From a bacterium (GTDB lineage: Bacteria; Electryoneota; RPQS01), in the NCBI GenBank assembly GCA_016702305.1, contig JADJEH010000017.1:706646-770645 (forward strand): a stretch of DNA of 64,000 nucleotides. Reading direction: 5' to 3'. Made by a program: the position numbers and the translations under genes. This document shows positions 44,362 through 54,335 of the stretch, one piece after another; positions within the stretch are counted from its first letter, which is position 1; each line of letters begins with the position of its first letter. The notes beneath the pieces are model-generated. The model made no database searches, was not told where the DNA came from, and saw nothing but the letters and a program-made list of their open reading frames with translations.

Positions 44362-44602
44362 ATCGCTTGGACGCACTACTGCGTAAAATAGGCTACCATG
44401 GGAAGGTTGCCTGGTTCATAACGATCCAGGTGCCTCCCATGGGCTGGGCACGTCGTGCGACAACATGCAACTGGACCAATACACCTTATGCGCAATGATT
44501 TCGTGCCATTAAGAAACAAGTTTAGAATGAACGATCATTCTGCAGGCCAACCGTCAGGGAGTGACATGAACAGGTTGAACAGCACAGCAACAACGCGAAT
44601 CT
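44227..44602 (+). repeat. 376-bp near-identical repeat, copy A
   Basis: Matches 53960-54335 with one mismatch seen. It spans the end of one sorting domain, the intergenic region with a CCATGGGA...TCCCATGG hairpin (44396-44442), and the start of the next signal peptide. Confidence 0.85.
44396..44442 (+). terminator. Intergenic hairpin (copy A)
   Basis: CCATGGGA..CCTGG pairs with CCAGG..TCCCATGG around TTCATAACGAT. No T-run. The same hairpin is at 54129-54175. It may be an mRNA stabiliser or factor-dependent terminator. Confidence 0.45.
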
Positions 44603-47016
44603 TGCCCGGACTTCAGGCCATCCTGATACGGGTGGGGTTCGCGGTCTTGTTTCTGAGTGCGTCATTTGTTTCACACTTGATTGCCGCCCCGCTTACGGTT
44701 AACGCACCAAGTAACACATACTTCATCGCCAACGAAGGCCAGTGGGAAGGCGACTTTCAATTCAAATGCGAAGTGGGCAGCGCAGTGTACTATGTGACGC
44801 CGAAAGGGCTGACGGTGGACTTCCGGGAGTTCAAGCGCTACCCTATGCCTCGTGATCCGGGTAATCCGTTGGACATGATGGACAGGCATGAGGACCGCGA
44901 CTCGGTGACGGTGCGAGGGCATGTAGTGCAGATTCAGTACTCCGGTGCTAACCGAAGCCTAACAAGCATGGGCGAAGGAAAGCTGGCACACTATTCCAAC
45001 TACTTCTTCGGCCGCGACAGCACGCAATGGCGCAGCCGTGTCGGTCACTACCAGAACATCATCGTCCCAGAAGTCTGGCCCGGCATTGACGTCGAATACC
45101 GCGCCGACCAACTCGGTGTCGAAGCCGTCTATCACGTCAAACCCGGGGCCGATCCAGCGCAGATTCAGATGGAGTACTTAGGATTGGATGCACCGCTGAG
45201 AATTGATGCACAAGGAAACTTGGTGCTAACAACATCGCTGGGCGAAATGAAAGAGCAAGCGCCGTTTGCGTTTCAACCGGTGTCGCGGATGCAACAGCGC
45301 GTGGAATCGCGGTATAGAATCGACGGCGAGAGTCGCGTTGAGTTTGAATTAGGTGCCTATGATGCAAAGAAGACTTTGGTTGTCGATCCTTTGGTCTATA
45401 GCTCCTACTTCGCGGGCGGAGGCTTCGAAGATTTGTGGGATTTCGCCGTCGACTACGACGAGAACAAAATCCTCTGCGGTTGGACTGCCAGCCAGAGCAT
45501 CGACTTTCCGATAACTCCTGGCGCGTATGGATCCGACATTTTCCTGCCAAACGGCGGGTTTGTTTCCAAACTCTCGCCTGACGGCACCGAGCTTATCTTC
45601 TCGACGATGTTGCCGGGCGAAGCCTGGCGCGTGTGCACAGGTCTGGACGGGAGTATCTACGTATTCAGTTTCACGACGGGTGATTGGCCCTTAACAAGCG
45701 AACCATTTGATTCGGTTTACCAAGGCGGCCCTCACGACTTCGCGTTTGCCAGGCTGTCCCCTGATGGAACGGAATTGGTTTACGGATCCTATTTGGCTGG
45801 AGACGGCTGGGATGAAGTGGATGACTGTGAAGTTATGAGCGACGGTCGGATCGTCATCGTCGGGCAGTCCGGCTCCACAGACTTCCCGCTAACACCCGAC
45901 GCTTTCTTTGATTACACAGGCGGGCGGCCTTATATTTCTGTTTTCGATCCTGCGATCAACCAGGTCTCTTACTCAACCGCGTTTGGACAGGATCCAGCTC
46001 ATCCTTCGAACACGGGAATTCATGCTGTCTCAATCTCAGATGAAGATGATATTTGGGTTGCCGGTGCAGGAAACCTCTGCGATCTCCCAATATCTGATGA
46101 TGCCATGTTTCCTGATAGCACTGGTTCGACATCCTTCTTCTTCGCGCGTCTAGATCTTGAACAAAACATCGTGCCATATTGCTCATACTTTGGTTCAGCT
46201 CAAGATGGCAACGTTGAGATTCAAGACATTCTTGCCGTTGGCCAAGATAGTTTGTATCTACTCGGATACCTCCAGACATGGACACCTGGATTCACATTGC
46301 CCCCGGGAGGCTATCAGGAAGTTCAGCAAAGGAGAACAATGGGCTATTTACTGAGGCTCTCGGCCCCAAGCAGTATTGACTTCGGTACATTTCTCGGAAA
46401 TGCAAATGTGGGCAACTTCAATCAATTTGCATCTAGAGATGAGTCCGGCAGATTCTGGCTTCAGGGAAGCGGTGGCCTGGGGCTTCCGACAACGCCGGAT
46501 GCGATTCAACACGAGCCAATGGGTGAACTTTACCATCAGTACATATCCTCCTACTCCGCAGACTTGTCGTCATTGTATTACGCAACCTACTTGGACGGAA
46601 GTATTCAAGAGTGGTACTCAGGGATACATGCTTCGGATTTGTCCAATATCTGGGTAGGCGGGAACACGGAGTCACATGATTATCCAACAACTCCAGACGC
46701 GCTATTTCCGACTATGCCATTTGGTAGGCACCAGGGATTCCTATCGCGCATCTCTTTGCTGCCGTTGTGCGACTCGCTGGTTGTCGATGAATTGATCGCT
46801 GACAGACAGAACAACGATATCCTACTCCGCTGGACTCCTGCCTACTTTCCGCACGGGTGTAATACTAATCCTGCGATAGTGTACGAAGTTTTCTTTTCGT
46901 TTGACGGTGCGCAATACTATTCACTCGGGTGCGTTGATACGGCCGCGTTCACAGACGCCGGTGCATTGACGCGAGCGGTACGTGGATATTACTATGTTGT
47001 TGCCCGTGTGAACTAG
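44566..47016 (+). CDS. Secreted DUF7948/SBBP-type beta-propeller protein
   Basis: 816 residues from the ATG at 44566, chosen because AGGGAG lies just upstream; the frame is open to 44455 without a start signal. Signal peptide 'LIRVGFAVLFLSASFVSHLIAA'. Then 'YFIANEGQWEGDFQFKCEVG' and 'VEYRADQLGVEAVYHVKPGADP' are hallmarks of the DUF7948 domain that precedes seven-bladed SBBP propellers ('GGGFEDLWDFAVDYDENKIL', 'TDFPLTPDAF', 'YPTTPDALFPT'). An Fn3-like end ('LLRWTPAYFPHGC') follows. Unusually, no type-A sorting domain terminates it. No element 1 counterpart. Confidence 0.75.
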   Translation: MNRLNSTATTRILPGLQAILIRVGFAVLFLSASFVSHLIAAPLTVNAPSNTYFIANEGQWEGDFQFKCEVGSAVYYVTPKGLTVDFREFKRYPMPRDPGNPLDMMDRHEDRDSVTVRGHVVQIQYSGANRSLTSMGEGKLAHYSNYFFGRDSTQWRSRVGHYQNIIVPEVWPGIDVEYRADQLGVEAVYHVKPGADPAQIQMEYLGLDAPLRIDAQGNLVLTTSLGEMKEQAPFAFQPVSRMQQRVESRYRIDGESRVEFELGAYDAKKTLVVDPLVYSSYFAGGGFEDLWDFAVDYDENKILCGWTASQSIDFPITPGAYGSDIFLPNGGFVSKLSPDGTELIFSTMLPGEAWRVCTGLDGSIYVFSFTTGDWPLTSEPFDSVYQGGPHDFAFARLSPDGTELVYGSYLAGDGWDEVDDCEVMSDGRIVIVGQSGSTDFPLTPDAFFDYTGGRPYISVFDPAINQVSYSTAFGQDPAHPSNTGIHAVSISDEDDIWVAGAGNLCDLPISDDAMFPDSTGSTSFFFARLDLEQNIVPYCSYFGSAQDGNVEIQDILAVGQDSLYLLGYLQTWTPGFTLPPGGYQEVQQRRTMGYLLRLSAPSSIDFGTFLGNANVGNFNQFASRDESGRFWLQGSGGLGLPTTPDAIQHEPMGELYHQYISSYSADLSSLYYATYLDGSIQEWYSGIHASDLSNIWVGGNTESHDYPTTPDALFPTMPFGRHQGFLSRISLLPLCDSLVVDELIADRQNNDILLRWTPAYFPHGCNTNPAIVYEVFFSFDGAQYYSLGCVDTAAFTDAGALTRAVRGYYYVVARVN

Positions 47017-47092
47017 CTGCTAATTCTGACGAGTATGACTCGTATCTTGACCTATATCACCCGAACAAGTATTTCTTATCAAGGAGGGAGTC

Positions 47093-50000
47093 ATGTCGCG
47101 TTTCATTCTCTTGACATGCATTCTGATTCTGTGCAACGCTCGCCAATCATTTGGTTTGACTGGCTGGTCTTCGGTTGATCCGGCTCTGCAACAACTTAGT
47201 TTGAATGACACAGAAGCGCCAATAGAGTTTGGCGCGACGATCCGAATTCGGTATTTGGGAGACTCGCTCGAATGGACTGCAAATGAACTTCAGCGACAGC
47301 TTGAATTCAAACTATTAGGCATCGGCATAATTGGATATACGGTCGTAGTCGAAAGTGTAACACTTGAGAAATGCAACATAACTCACGGACCCTTTGAATT
47401 CTGTCCGCCTGATGGCATACCCACAATCGTATTGGGGAGTTGGGATCATCTGGAATCCGCCTTTGCCTTATCCCAGCGAGTCGAGTTTACCATTCCTCCA
47501 GGCGCAGATGGTAATAGTGAAGAGTACTACATTTGGTCCACAACACCAGAGGAAGTACCGGGTTTTGACTATACCTTAGGCCCTGATGTTCGCATGGCCG
47601 TAAGCGCGGCGACCATCAGAGGGTTCAACTATGCAGCAACGTCAATTTGGCAAGGCTGCCTTGCGAGCGCAAGCGAGGGGCTTAGGTGGCAGAGAGCGTC
47701 AATTATTGATTACCCGACGTTTCCGTCGCGTCTTGTAGCCCATTTCCAAGCACTAGGAAGTAACCCGAACTACGGCTACGGTGGAAGAACCTGGCAACAA
47801 GATTTGGCGGATAGCCTGCTTCGGCTTCAACGTGACGTTCTCCTATACAGTAAAGCTAACGGTATCATCCACGCTGGTAAAGCGCGAGAATATGATGGTC
47901 TGAACAGCTCGTCAGCAAATGTCCTTGATGTCATGGAGCATCTTGGAACGGCGGGAAGGGATGATGGTCTCGGCTTTGACGGCGATAAGTGGGGCGATAT
48001 GCGTTTCGATTGGTACGAGGGCTTCAGTTGGGAGTTACTGGAACATACCCCCCCGGCAAACAACAAGAATCTACTTTATAGACGAATTCCTGTGAAGTCG
48101 ACCTGCGCTGTGATACCCGGCGGCAACGAGTCCGAAATTGTTGTGGTGCCCGCGAAGCCTGATTCCTTTTTTAGTCGGGCGAACCATGTGAACAACCACA
48201 ATTTCCACTCTTACACACCGAGCAATCAAAACCCGTCAAAGTTTAGAGGTTGGAATATCGGCGCAACAACCGACGCTGCACTTGATGCACTCGAAATCAA
48301 TAGAGTGTCAGATAGTCCGGCATGGGGCTGTCGAATTGCGAATATTGATATCGGAGCCTACGCTCAGTTGAATACGTTCCTGAACGTGATTGCTCTTGAT
48401 CCAAATAGCGGGTCGCAAAACCCAAATATGTCTCCAGCGCGGCAGATGATTTTGTCATTCTCTCTACGATCTACGACAGCAAACTATGTTCGACCTGAAG
48501 TGTTCCTAAGGCTTGGTTACCATCTACAATTGGATGGCGCCATGAATCCAGCACCCAGTTCCCCCACCGAAGTAGAGGCTTTTGAATTGCTTCACTTAGA
48601 TAGTGTTGGGCATCCAAACAGCTCGTGGACAAAACATGAGATTCTTTTCAACACTTTGGACGCGCGATGGGCGCAGCTGTATTTCAGATTTCACAACGAA
48701 TCTAATTCATTTGCAGACATCGAAATAGATAGTGTCTACATAAGTGATGCCCCTTTCGTTGACATAGTTGGTGTCAATGACCCCAACTACTCCGCTCATG
48801 TGATGATTAAACGCGGAACTACGATCGTCAATGCAAATGCGGAAAGTTACTTGACGTTCGCGGAGCGCGTCCCAAATGGCGTGACTTGGGATGACTGGAG
48901 AATCCATGACGCAGAAGCAACTCTTCATAATACGGCGTGGGGTACGTATGCGCCACCGCAATCTACGGATATTGTGGAGATAGAGTACTTTGTAGGCGCG
49001 AAGACAGCGATATTACTTTCATACACTAACGGGATAATAGATTATTCTGAACCGTGGACTCAGCGGCGGGAAATTCGCACTGACAGTCCAAGCGAATTTA
49101 CCGATTTAATGCACGATCAAATGCAGTGGTTCGAAACAAGTTTCGCAGCTGAGGGACTCGGCCCATACTTGTCTGGATTCCACTGCATTGAGAACGAGTT
49201 CAAACAGGCAGGATACATGCCCGCAGAAACGGACGGAGGGACAGGGCAAGAGAATTGGGGAAATTTCTTGCAAACAATGTATGATGCACTGCCAATCCCA
49301 GCAAGCTGGCCAGCTGAAGTTCAACGGCCCATTTATGTCTGGGGAGACATGTTCAACCCCTATCACAACGGAACTCGATTCTCTAGAAATGTGAATCCAT
49401 ATCTGCCAATTCTTGGTTACTCGAATTCAGCAGGTGAGGGTCAAATCGAGATTCCCGGAATCTCGGAAGGCCAGCCATTCAACTTCATTGAGTGGGAAAT
49501 TCACCGAGGCATCAACCCCGATGAACATGTTGAGCAGAACGTTTCGTACTGGAGTGGACTGACAACAGCGAACGACAGCTTTCGCGCACTCCTCGGGTTT
49601 GGCGTTGATCAAGGTACACAAGGTCCATTTGACTTCACAAACGACGAGTCGCGACTTTATTACAAGGGGCTTGTTGACATGGCTGAAGCTAAGAACGAGG
49701 ATGGGGCGAAGCATGCAGGCGGATTTCTCTTCTATTGGCCCGAGCGCGAACTGGCTTCCGGAAATTATGTGAATGCAAACCACAAGTACTACTATCCCGC
49801 ATTTGAGTCCGGTTTTGACTCTGCTAAAGGTGAGTGGCTTGAATGGCTTTGGAATAGTAATCCGGTCCTACACCCGATAACACCGTTTTCTATCGCGTAT
49901 GACGACGCGATTTCTTCCGCTAGTGCCGTATTTAAGGCGTACGAGATTCCTTATCACCCAGACTACATTGATATGTCAGTTGACAGCGTGGTCCTTCAAA

Positions 50001-53000
50001 GTCGAGTCAATGGCGCATCTTGGACCACTTCAATGGTTACAAATCAGTCTGACAGCCTTTATGATTTCGTGATGGGACTTCCTGACTCCGGTGGGAAAGT
50101 CGAGTATCGAATGTGGGCGTTTGAGAAGTTTGGTACATATGGATCTTATCCCGGTCGAGGCACCAAATGGATAGATCCAAACGCCGGTGAGCGCAACTAT
50201 TTCACCTTCGAGCGTCGCAAGGACGATGCAATCGTCAAACCCGACACGTTCTGGCTGCCGGGGGTGATTACGAAGGAACACCAGGTTGCTCCGAATGGGA
50301 AGTTGGTGTTTCAACCGCTGCCGGGATATAAGCATGCAACGCTATACGTCGGCGACGATGCCAAGGTCACAACCACTTGGACAGGTACGGGAAACGCGCG
50401 TCCTGAGATCAAGTTCAACGGCACGGACACGAGCTATATTCATGTGAAGCCCTTGTGTGACACCTGTACGTGGAAGGGTATCTTTGACAGCGTCGGAGTC
50501 ATGGTGAAGAATTTTGTGACTTTCCATGAAGGCACAGGCGAGGCGCTGGTGCTCAAGAACGCTACAGGAGACTCCAAAGCTCAGTTCAACGAGGCTGCAT
50601 TTGAAGACACGGTACTCGTAAAAGGCCCCACAGAAATTACCGGCTCGGCGACCTTCAATAAGCTGATTGTCGAAAACGGCGCGACGTTGACGATACTGCC
50701 GGGCAGCGCACTGTCGTTCTTTGAAAGCGGCCAACTGATTGTCAAGAAGGGCGGCATGCTGAAGGCCTTCGGCAATGATTCCACGGAGATCGTGTTCAAA
50801 GCGGCGGTGGACAGCCTGCGGTGGGAAGGCATTCACTGTGAATCCGACAGCCAGATGGCAGCCTGTTCGTTGAAGTATGTTGATATATCTGGCGCGGTGG
50901 CAGGAGTTCTGTTGGATCGGTCACGTGGATACGCGGAGCATTGCGTCTTTCACGACAACCTCTACGGCGCACTGGTCAATAACGGCGCGTGGCTTGAAGC
51001 GGTAGCCTGTTCTGTCTCGACCAATGAGGTCGGCATCGCGGCGACGAACCTCTCGACGGTTGAACTGCTGGACGTCGTTACAAACTACAACGCTGGCCCC
51101 GGCCTCAAAGGCCTATCCCGCTCAAGCTTCTACCTGGAAGACTGCTTCGTGAATGATAACGGCGGCGACGGCGTGGCGGGCGGTATAGGACTCTACACAG
51201 GTTCAAACCTGTTCATGGAGTGCACCGAGGTGGCGGCCAACACCGGCTCAGGTATTACCGCCTATGGCGGCACAATCATGCTGACATCGGTCAAGACGGT
51301 CGGTGACACCTTGTGGCAATGGCAAGGCAACCGTATCGAGCACAATGCGACGATTCCGTATGAAGGGCAGATTACGCTACGGGATCGCACCGCCTTGGCA
51401 CTCTGGAACGGCAACAATTGCCTTTGGGATACAACCGGTGACGGAAAGCTGATACACTGGGAAGATCAGGTCGGCACAGACCGTTGGGCGGACGTGTATT
51501 GGGGTAGTACGGACACTGCTTCGATCAAGAGCAAGTTGCCATCCAATGTAACTTTGGTCCGGATTGACTCCTCTCGCACATTGTGCCCAACATTCACAGC
51601 GGACAACTCGGTTCACGATTCGCTTGTCCAAATATTCCTGCTTCCGCACAACGCCGAGCTTTCTGGTCAATACACCCGTGCTGATTCGGGTTACAAGGCC
51701 ATGATTCGCAATTCGCAGAGTTCAGATTACGCTCTGTCCGCCGTGGATCGACTCCTGTCGGTAAATCTTGCACAGAACAAAGCATTCGGGCCGGTTCGGG
51801 ATACACTGACCACGCTGTACAACAACGTCGCCAGCTTGTCTCTGAAGCGGTGGATTAAGGAGGGTCAAGCCTGGTGCTGGGCCGAACTGGACGATTCCAC
51901 CAACGCGGCGAAGATTCTGGATTCGCTGGCTCAAAACACACCGACGCGCTTTGATCGTGTCGCGGCGCGTGCCCAGAAACAGATGCTGAGTGTACGTCTG
52001 CTGCGTGTGCCGTCAGCCGAGTATAAGGCCTCGGACTGCATTGCCTACTTGGATTCTGCCCAGAAGGCGCTTGAAGTAATGAAGGTGTGGACGCAGACCA
52101 GCATTACCGATAGCGTGGTGATGTATGCACCCGCAACAGTGGAAGGTGAAATCACCGTCGCACAGCCCAATGGCCGCCTCACCATCTTGCCGCATCCCGG
52201 CGCAGAGGACCCAACGATTCGCTTCCGGGGTGCAGGTTCGATACTTGTGCAGGGTTGGGATCTGAACTATCCTCCAGCTAAGATGTACATCCAAGGTGAA
52301 CCTGAGAATCGAGTAAGGCTGGAGTGGGACTCGACGACGGTCTGGGTGAATATTGAGTCTCGACGCGCCAACATTTACATGAACAATGCTGACTTAATCG
52401 GCAAAGGTTGGGTAAATTGGAACGTCGAAATCATATCCGGTGGACGAAGTCCTGTGTTCTACGCGGATTCCTGCACCTTTGTAGGTTTCGAGGATGGTCT
52501 GTGGATCCACGGGCTGATTGATTCCTGCACGGTCTCGAACTGCAGGTTCGAATCCATGGGCGGAAATGCCGACAACTACTCCGGCCAGGGATCGGGGATG
52601 ACGGTCGTCTATAGCGACGGCGTTACCATCGAGAATTGCCAATTCGAAGACAATGATCGCCTTGGAATTTGGGGCTACGAATGCACTGACCTAAGCCTTA
52701 ATGAAGTCAGCGTGACCGGAAGCGGTGACTACGGCTTCTGGGCTTGGAATGCTGATGCCACAATTAACTGCGGCACATACTCGGACAATGGCGACACGCT
52801 ACCGGAAATCTGGGTCGAAGACGGCACGGTCAACCTTGTGTCGGGGAATACGTTGATCTCAGACAGCAGCGGCGTATTGATACAGACCGGTCATCCCAGC
52901 TATACGGACATTGAAGATGGCCAGAATATGCTGCAACTCCTTGGTCAAAGCGGCAACTACCTAAAGTCACTGGATACGAGTTCAGTCTGGGACATAACCT

Positions 53001-54094
53001 ACAACGCTTGGGCTCCACTGGACCCGGCGGATAGCGGTTTCTTTGCCAAGCTCTATCCCTCTAACCCTGCTAAATGGACGGTAGATTCATCACTGGCACA
53101 GTTCATCGAATGCGGCGGGGGTAGTGGAAGTTCGACAGGCCCGCACGATTTGATTGTCGTCACTGAAGATGGCATTGACGGCACATTCTCGACGGAAGCA
53201 TCAACAAAAAGTGAATCGGTACCGCCTCTTGACAAGAGTGCCAGCCTGGCCAAGCGCACTACTTCAAAAGCTTCCACACTGGCGCAGCATCATTCAGAAC
53301 TCATCCAATGGCGAGAGTTTCGTGATCTGGCTCGTACCTCTGGTTCAAAATCATCAGCAATCGCGATGGGCAAACGATTCATCGACGAAAATCCCTCTTC
53401 ACCGTTGGTTCCAGCCACGGTCGTACAGCTCGTTGGTTTAGCAAAGCAAGACAAGGGCAAGCACGCCGTGTCGGCTTTCTTAGCGCAGCACGCACTGGAA
53501 ACCAAAGACAAAGGCCTACAAGCGTTGATGCAAAGGAAGTCCTGTGTTGCCCTGGCGTTTGAAGGAAATGTCGCGGCAGCGTTGCGCGGGTTGGAAGACT
53601 TGATTGAGAGTTCGCCAACAACACGTGACTCGCTCTGTGCTTTGGCCGACGCGACTGGACTCTACTGGGCAAGCAAGAGCACACATGACCTAAGCCCGAA
53701 GTACTCGTTTGTCCGGACAGAATCGATCCGTGAGTTCAAAGACAGAATGCGCGAATTGGCGCGATTCCTCGACAGCCCGACGTTCTCAGCAGAACCGGAA
53801 TCGTCTCCGATTCCAACCTCCTACGCGCTGTACCAGAACTACCCCAATCCATTCAATCCGAACACTGAGATCCGCTTTGATCTACCGGAGGCGATTCATG
53901 CAGAACTGAAGGTGTTCAACATTCTCGGACAGGAAGTGGTAACGCTTGTAGATGATGTCCGTGCAGCAGGTGCGTATCGCGTCCTCTGGGACGGCAAGAA
54001 TGCGGCCGGACTGACGGTGGCATCCGGTGTCTACATCTACCAAATCAAAACACCGAACTTCACAGACGCCAAGAAGATGATGCTGATAAGGTAA
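47093..54094 (+). CDS. Giant (2333-residue) secreted glycosidase-like/beta-helix protein with sorting domain
   Basis: Intact. Signal peptide MSRFILLTCILILCNARQSFG. Residues ~30-330 resemble the N-terminal region of hexosaminidase-type glycosidases ('LEWTANELQRQLEFKL', 'YTVVVESVTLEKCN'), followed by a TIM-barrel-like part ('FHCIENEFKQAGYMPAETDG', 'RPIYVWGDMFNPYHNG'). A jelly-roll stretch, two beta-helix regions (~1050-1480, ~1680-1980) separated by TPR-like helices, and the 'NPFNPNTEIRFDLPEA' sorting domain complete it. AAGGAGGGAG precedes the ATG. Its C-terminal two thirds are paralogous to the broken 16468-22576 gene. Enzyme specificity cannot be named. Confidence 0.75.
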   Translation: MSRFILLTCILILCNARQSFGLTGWSSVDPALQQLSLNDTEAPIEFGATIRIRYLGDSLEWTANELQRQLEFKLLGIGIIGYTVVVESVTLEKCNITHGPFEFCPPDGIPTIVLGSWDHLESAFALSQRVEFTIPPGADGNSEEYYIWSTTPEEVPGFDYTLGPDVRMAVSAATIRGFNYAATSIWQGCLASASEGLRWQRASIIDYPTFPSRLVAHFQALGSNPNYGYGGRTWQQDLADSLLRLQRDVLLYSKANGIIHAGKAREYDGLNSSSANVLDVMEHLGTAGRDDGLGFDGDKWGDMRFDWYEGFSWELLEHTPPANNKNLLYRRIPVKSTCAVIPGGNESEIVVVPAKPDSFFSRANHVNNHNFHSYTPSNQNPSKFRGWNIGATTDAALDALEINRVSDSPAWGCRIANIDIGAYAQLNTFLNVIALDPNSGSQNPNMSPARQMILSFSLRSTTANYVRPEVFLRLGYHLQLDGAMNPAPSSPTEVEAFELLHLDSVGHPNSSWTKHEILFNTLDARWAQLYFRFHNESNSFADIEIDSVYISDAPFVDIVGVNDPNYSAHVMIKRGTTIVNANAESYLTFAERVPNGVTWDDWRIHDAEATLHNTAWGTYAPPQSTDIVEIEYFVGAKTAILLSYTNGIIDYSEPWTQRREIRTDSPSEFTDLMHDQMQWFETSFAAEGLGPYLSGFHCIENEFKQAGYMPAETDGGTGQENWGNFLQTMYDALPIPASWPAEVQRPIYVWGDMFNPYHNGTRFSRNVNPYLPILGYSNSAGEGQIEIPGISEGQPFNFIEWEIHRGINPDEHVEQNVSYWSGLTTANDSFRALLGFGVDQGTQGPFDFTNDESRLYYKGLVDMAEAKNEDGAKHAGGFLFYWPERELASGNYVNANHKYYYPAFESGFDSAKGEWLEWLWNSNPVLHPITPFSIAYDDAISSASAVFKAYEIPYHPDYIDMSVDSVVLQSRVNGASWTTSMVTNQSDSLYDFVMGLPDSGGKVEYRMWAFEKFGTYGSYPGRGTKWIDPNAGERNYFTFERRKDDAIVKPDTFWLPGVITKEHQVAPNGKLVFQPLPGYKHATLYVGDDAKVTTTWTGTGNARPEIKFNGTDTSYIHVKPLCDTCTWKGIFDSVGVMVKNFVTFHEGTGEALVLKNATGDSKAQFNEAAFEDTVLVKGPTEITGSATFNKLIVENGATLTILPGSALSFFESGQLIVKKGGMLKAFGNDSTEIVFKAAVDSLRWEGIHCESDSQMAACSLKYVDISGAVAGVLLDRSRGYAEHCVFHDNLYGALVNNGAWLEAVACSVSTNEVGIAATNLSTVELLDVVTNYNAGPGLKGLSRSSFYLEDCFVNDNGGDGVAGGIGLYTGSNLFMECTEVAANTGSGITAYGGTIMLTSVKTVGDTLWQWQGNRIEHNATIPYEGQITLRDRTALALWNGNNCLWDTTGDGKLIHWEDQVGTDRWADVYWGSTDTASIKSKLPSNVTLVRIDSSRTLCPTFTADNSVHDSLVQIFLLPHNAELSGQYTRADSGYKAMIRNSQSSDYALSAVDRLLSVNLAQNKAFGPVRDTLTTLYNNVASLSLKRWIKEGQAWCWAELDDSTNAAKILDSLAQNTPTRFDRVAARAQKQMLSVRLLRVPSAEYKASDCIAYLDSAQKALEVMKVWTQTSITDSVVMYAPATVEGEITVAQPNGRLTILPHPGAEDPTIRFRGAGSILVQGWDLNYPPAKMYIQGEPENRVRLEWDSTTVWVNIESRRANIYMNNADLIGKGWVNWNVEIISGGRSPVFYADSCTFVGFEDGLWIHGLIDSCTVSNCRFESMGGNADNYSGQGSGMTVVYSDGVTIENCQFEDNDRLGIWGYECTDLSLNEVSVTGSGDYGFWAWNADATINCGTYSDNGDTLPEIWVEDGTVNLVSGNTLISDSSGVLIQTGHPSYTDIEDGQNMLQLLGQSGNYLKSLDTSSVWDITYNAWAPLDPADSGFFAKLYPSNPAKWTVDSSLAQFIECGGGSGSSTGPHDLIVVTEDGIDGTFSTEASTKSESVPPLDKSASLAKRTTSKASTLAQHHSELIQWREFRDLARTSGSKSSAIAMGKRFIDENPSSPLVPATVVQLVGLAKQDKGKHAVSAFLAQHALETKDKGLQALMQRKSCVALAFEGNVAAALRGLEDLIESSPTTRDSLCALADATGLYWASKSTHDLSPKYSFVRTESIREFKDRMRELARFLDSPTFSAEPESSPIPTSYALYQNYPNPFNPNTEIRFDLPEAIHAELKVFNILGQEVVTLVDDVRAAGAYRVLWDGKNAAGLTVASGVYIYQIKTPNFTDAKKMMLIR

Positions 54095-54335
54095 ATCGCT
54101 TGGACGCACTACTGCGTAAAATAGGCTACCATGGGAAGGTTGCCTGGTTCATAACGATCCAGGTGCCTCCCATGGGCTGGGCACGTCGTGCGACAACATG
54201 CAACTGGACCAATACACCTTATGCGCAATGATTTCGTGCCATTAAGAAACAAGTTTAGAATGAACGATCATTCTGCAGGCCAACCGTCAGGGAGTGACAT
54301 GAACAGGTTGAACAGCACAGCAACAACGCGAATCT
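53960..54335 (+). repeat. 376-bp near-identical repeat, copy B
   Basis: Second copy of 44227-44602, including the hairpin at 54129-54175 and the first codons (MNRLNSTATTRI) of the next secreted protein. Confidence 0.85.

Noticed and set aside
44455..44565. N-terminal extension MRQHATGPIHL of the propeller genes (also at 54188)
   Set aside because: Identical in both copies only because it lies in the 376-bp repeat; ribosome site and signal peptide point to the ATG 37 codons later.
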